From contig JAAZYJ010000264.1 in the NCBI GenBank assembly GCA_014239715.1, positions 1-5,646 on the forward strand: a stretch of 5,646 bases of DNA, in the 5' to 3' direction. This DNA comes from Flavobacteriales bacterium. GTDB taxonomy: Bacteria > Bacteroidota > Bacteroidia > Flavobacteriales > Parvicellaceae. This document shows positions 5,383 to 5,646 of the stretch, piece after piece (the stretch's first letter is position 1; each line of letters opens with the position of its first letter). A program made the translations under genes and the position numbers. The notes under the pieces are model-generated. The model saw only the letters and a program-made list of their open reading frames with translations. It did not search any database and was not told the origin of the DNA.

Positions 5383-5646
5383 GATCAAAAATGTATTATT
5401 CATAGCACTTCATCGACCAGACCGATCACCCGGTCAAAGGTTTAGATTCGAACAATATTTTGATTTTCTACGGTCAAAAGGTTTTAACTGTGAGCTGTCG
5501 TTCCTGATCAGTGAAGAAGAAGACAAACTGTTCTATTCAAAAGGCAATTATTGGAAGAAAACAAGATTAATGTTGAAATACATTAAGAAAAGGAAACAGG
5601 CTGCAATCCGTGCCTCAAAATATGATATCGTCTTTATTTTCAGAGA
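5375..5646 (+). CDS. Glycosyltransferase, N-terminal part (cut by window end; non-standard start)
   Basis: An open frame runs without a stop to the window edge, 90 complete codons from CTG at 5375. It reads NVLFIALHRPDRSPGQRFRFEQY at about residues 6-28, which I associate with glycosyltransferases of surface-polysaccharide clusters: a first beta strand followed by a basic R-S-P-x-Q-R-F-R-F-E-Q-Y loop. The end (SKYDIVFIFR) looks like the next Rossmann strand of a GT-B fold. It would transfer a sugar from a nucleotide donor to a growing glycan at the cytoplasmic face of the membrane. The frame has no ATG, GTG or TTG between the in-frame stop at 5363-5365 and ATG 5570, which is well inside the domain. 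Candidate starts are CTG 5375, ATT 5378 and ATC 5384; CTG has the best upstream AGGA. It overlaps the methyltransferase end by 8 bases. The 3' end and catalytic domain are outside the window. Confidence 0.75.
   Translation, partial: MIRIKNVLFIALHRPDRSPGQRFRFEQYFDFLRSKGFNCELSFLISEEEDKLFYSKGNYWKKTRLMLKYIKKRKQAAIRASKYDIVFIFR

Overview
The window looks like chromosomal DNA from a member of the Bacteroidota, perhaps a Cytophagales- or Flavobacteriia-like marine or soil lineage. Three things suggest this: moderately AT-rich DNA, the style of the long polysaccharide dehydratase, and TAnnTTTG-type promoter boxes (three copies of TATATTTG just before or at gene starts). The genus cannot be named from the sequence alone.

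Left part, minus strand (30-1435): a small cysteine-rich, zinc-ribbon-like protein of unknown function; a 174-base gap holding only weak inverted repeats; then a two-gene unit in which an unknown ~145-residue protein is followed, through a TAATG stop/start overlap, by a hotdog-fold acyl-CoA thioesterase of the YbgC/4-hydroxybenzoyl-CoA type. None of these has an obvious link to polysaccharide synthesis.

Right part (1497-5646): the edge of a surface-polysaccharide (O-antigen, capsule or exopolysaccharide) gene cluster. A complete membrane-bound nucleotide-sugar 4,6-dehydratase of the PglF/WbpM/CapD family lies on the minus strand. It is transcribed away from a plus-strand series: an NAD-dependent sugar epimerase/dehydratase, a SAM-dependent methyltransferase, and the first ~90 codons of a glycosyltransferase cut by the window end. 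The plus-strand genes are packed with a 3-base gap and then an overlap, so they are probably one operon. The likely combined job is to make modified NDP-sugars (4,6-dehydratase, epimerase), methylate a sugar or glycan (methyltransferase) and transfer sugars (glycosyltransferase).

The ~94-base divergent region between the dehydratase and the epimerase carries back-to-back identical TATATTTG boxes, one per strand, and is the best regulatory candidate. The most unusual observation is that the glycosyltransferase reading frame has no ATG, GTG or TTG start near its conserved N-terminus, so it must use a rare start such as CTG or ATT, or carry a sequence change. I see no RNA gene, CRISPR array, insertion sequence or clearly novel system.
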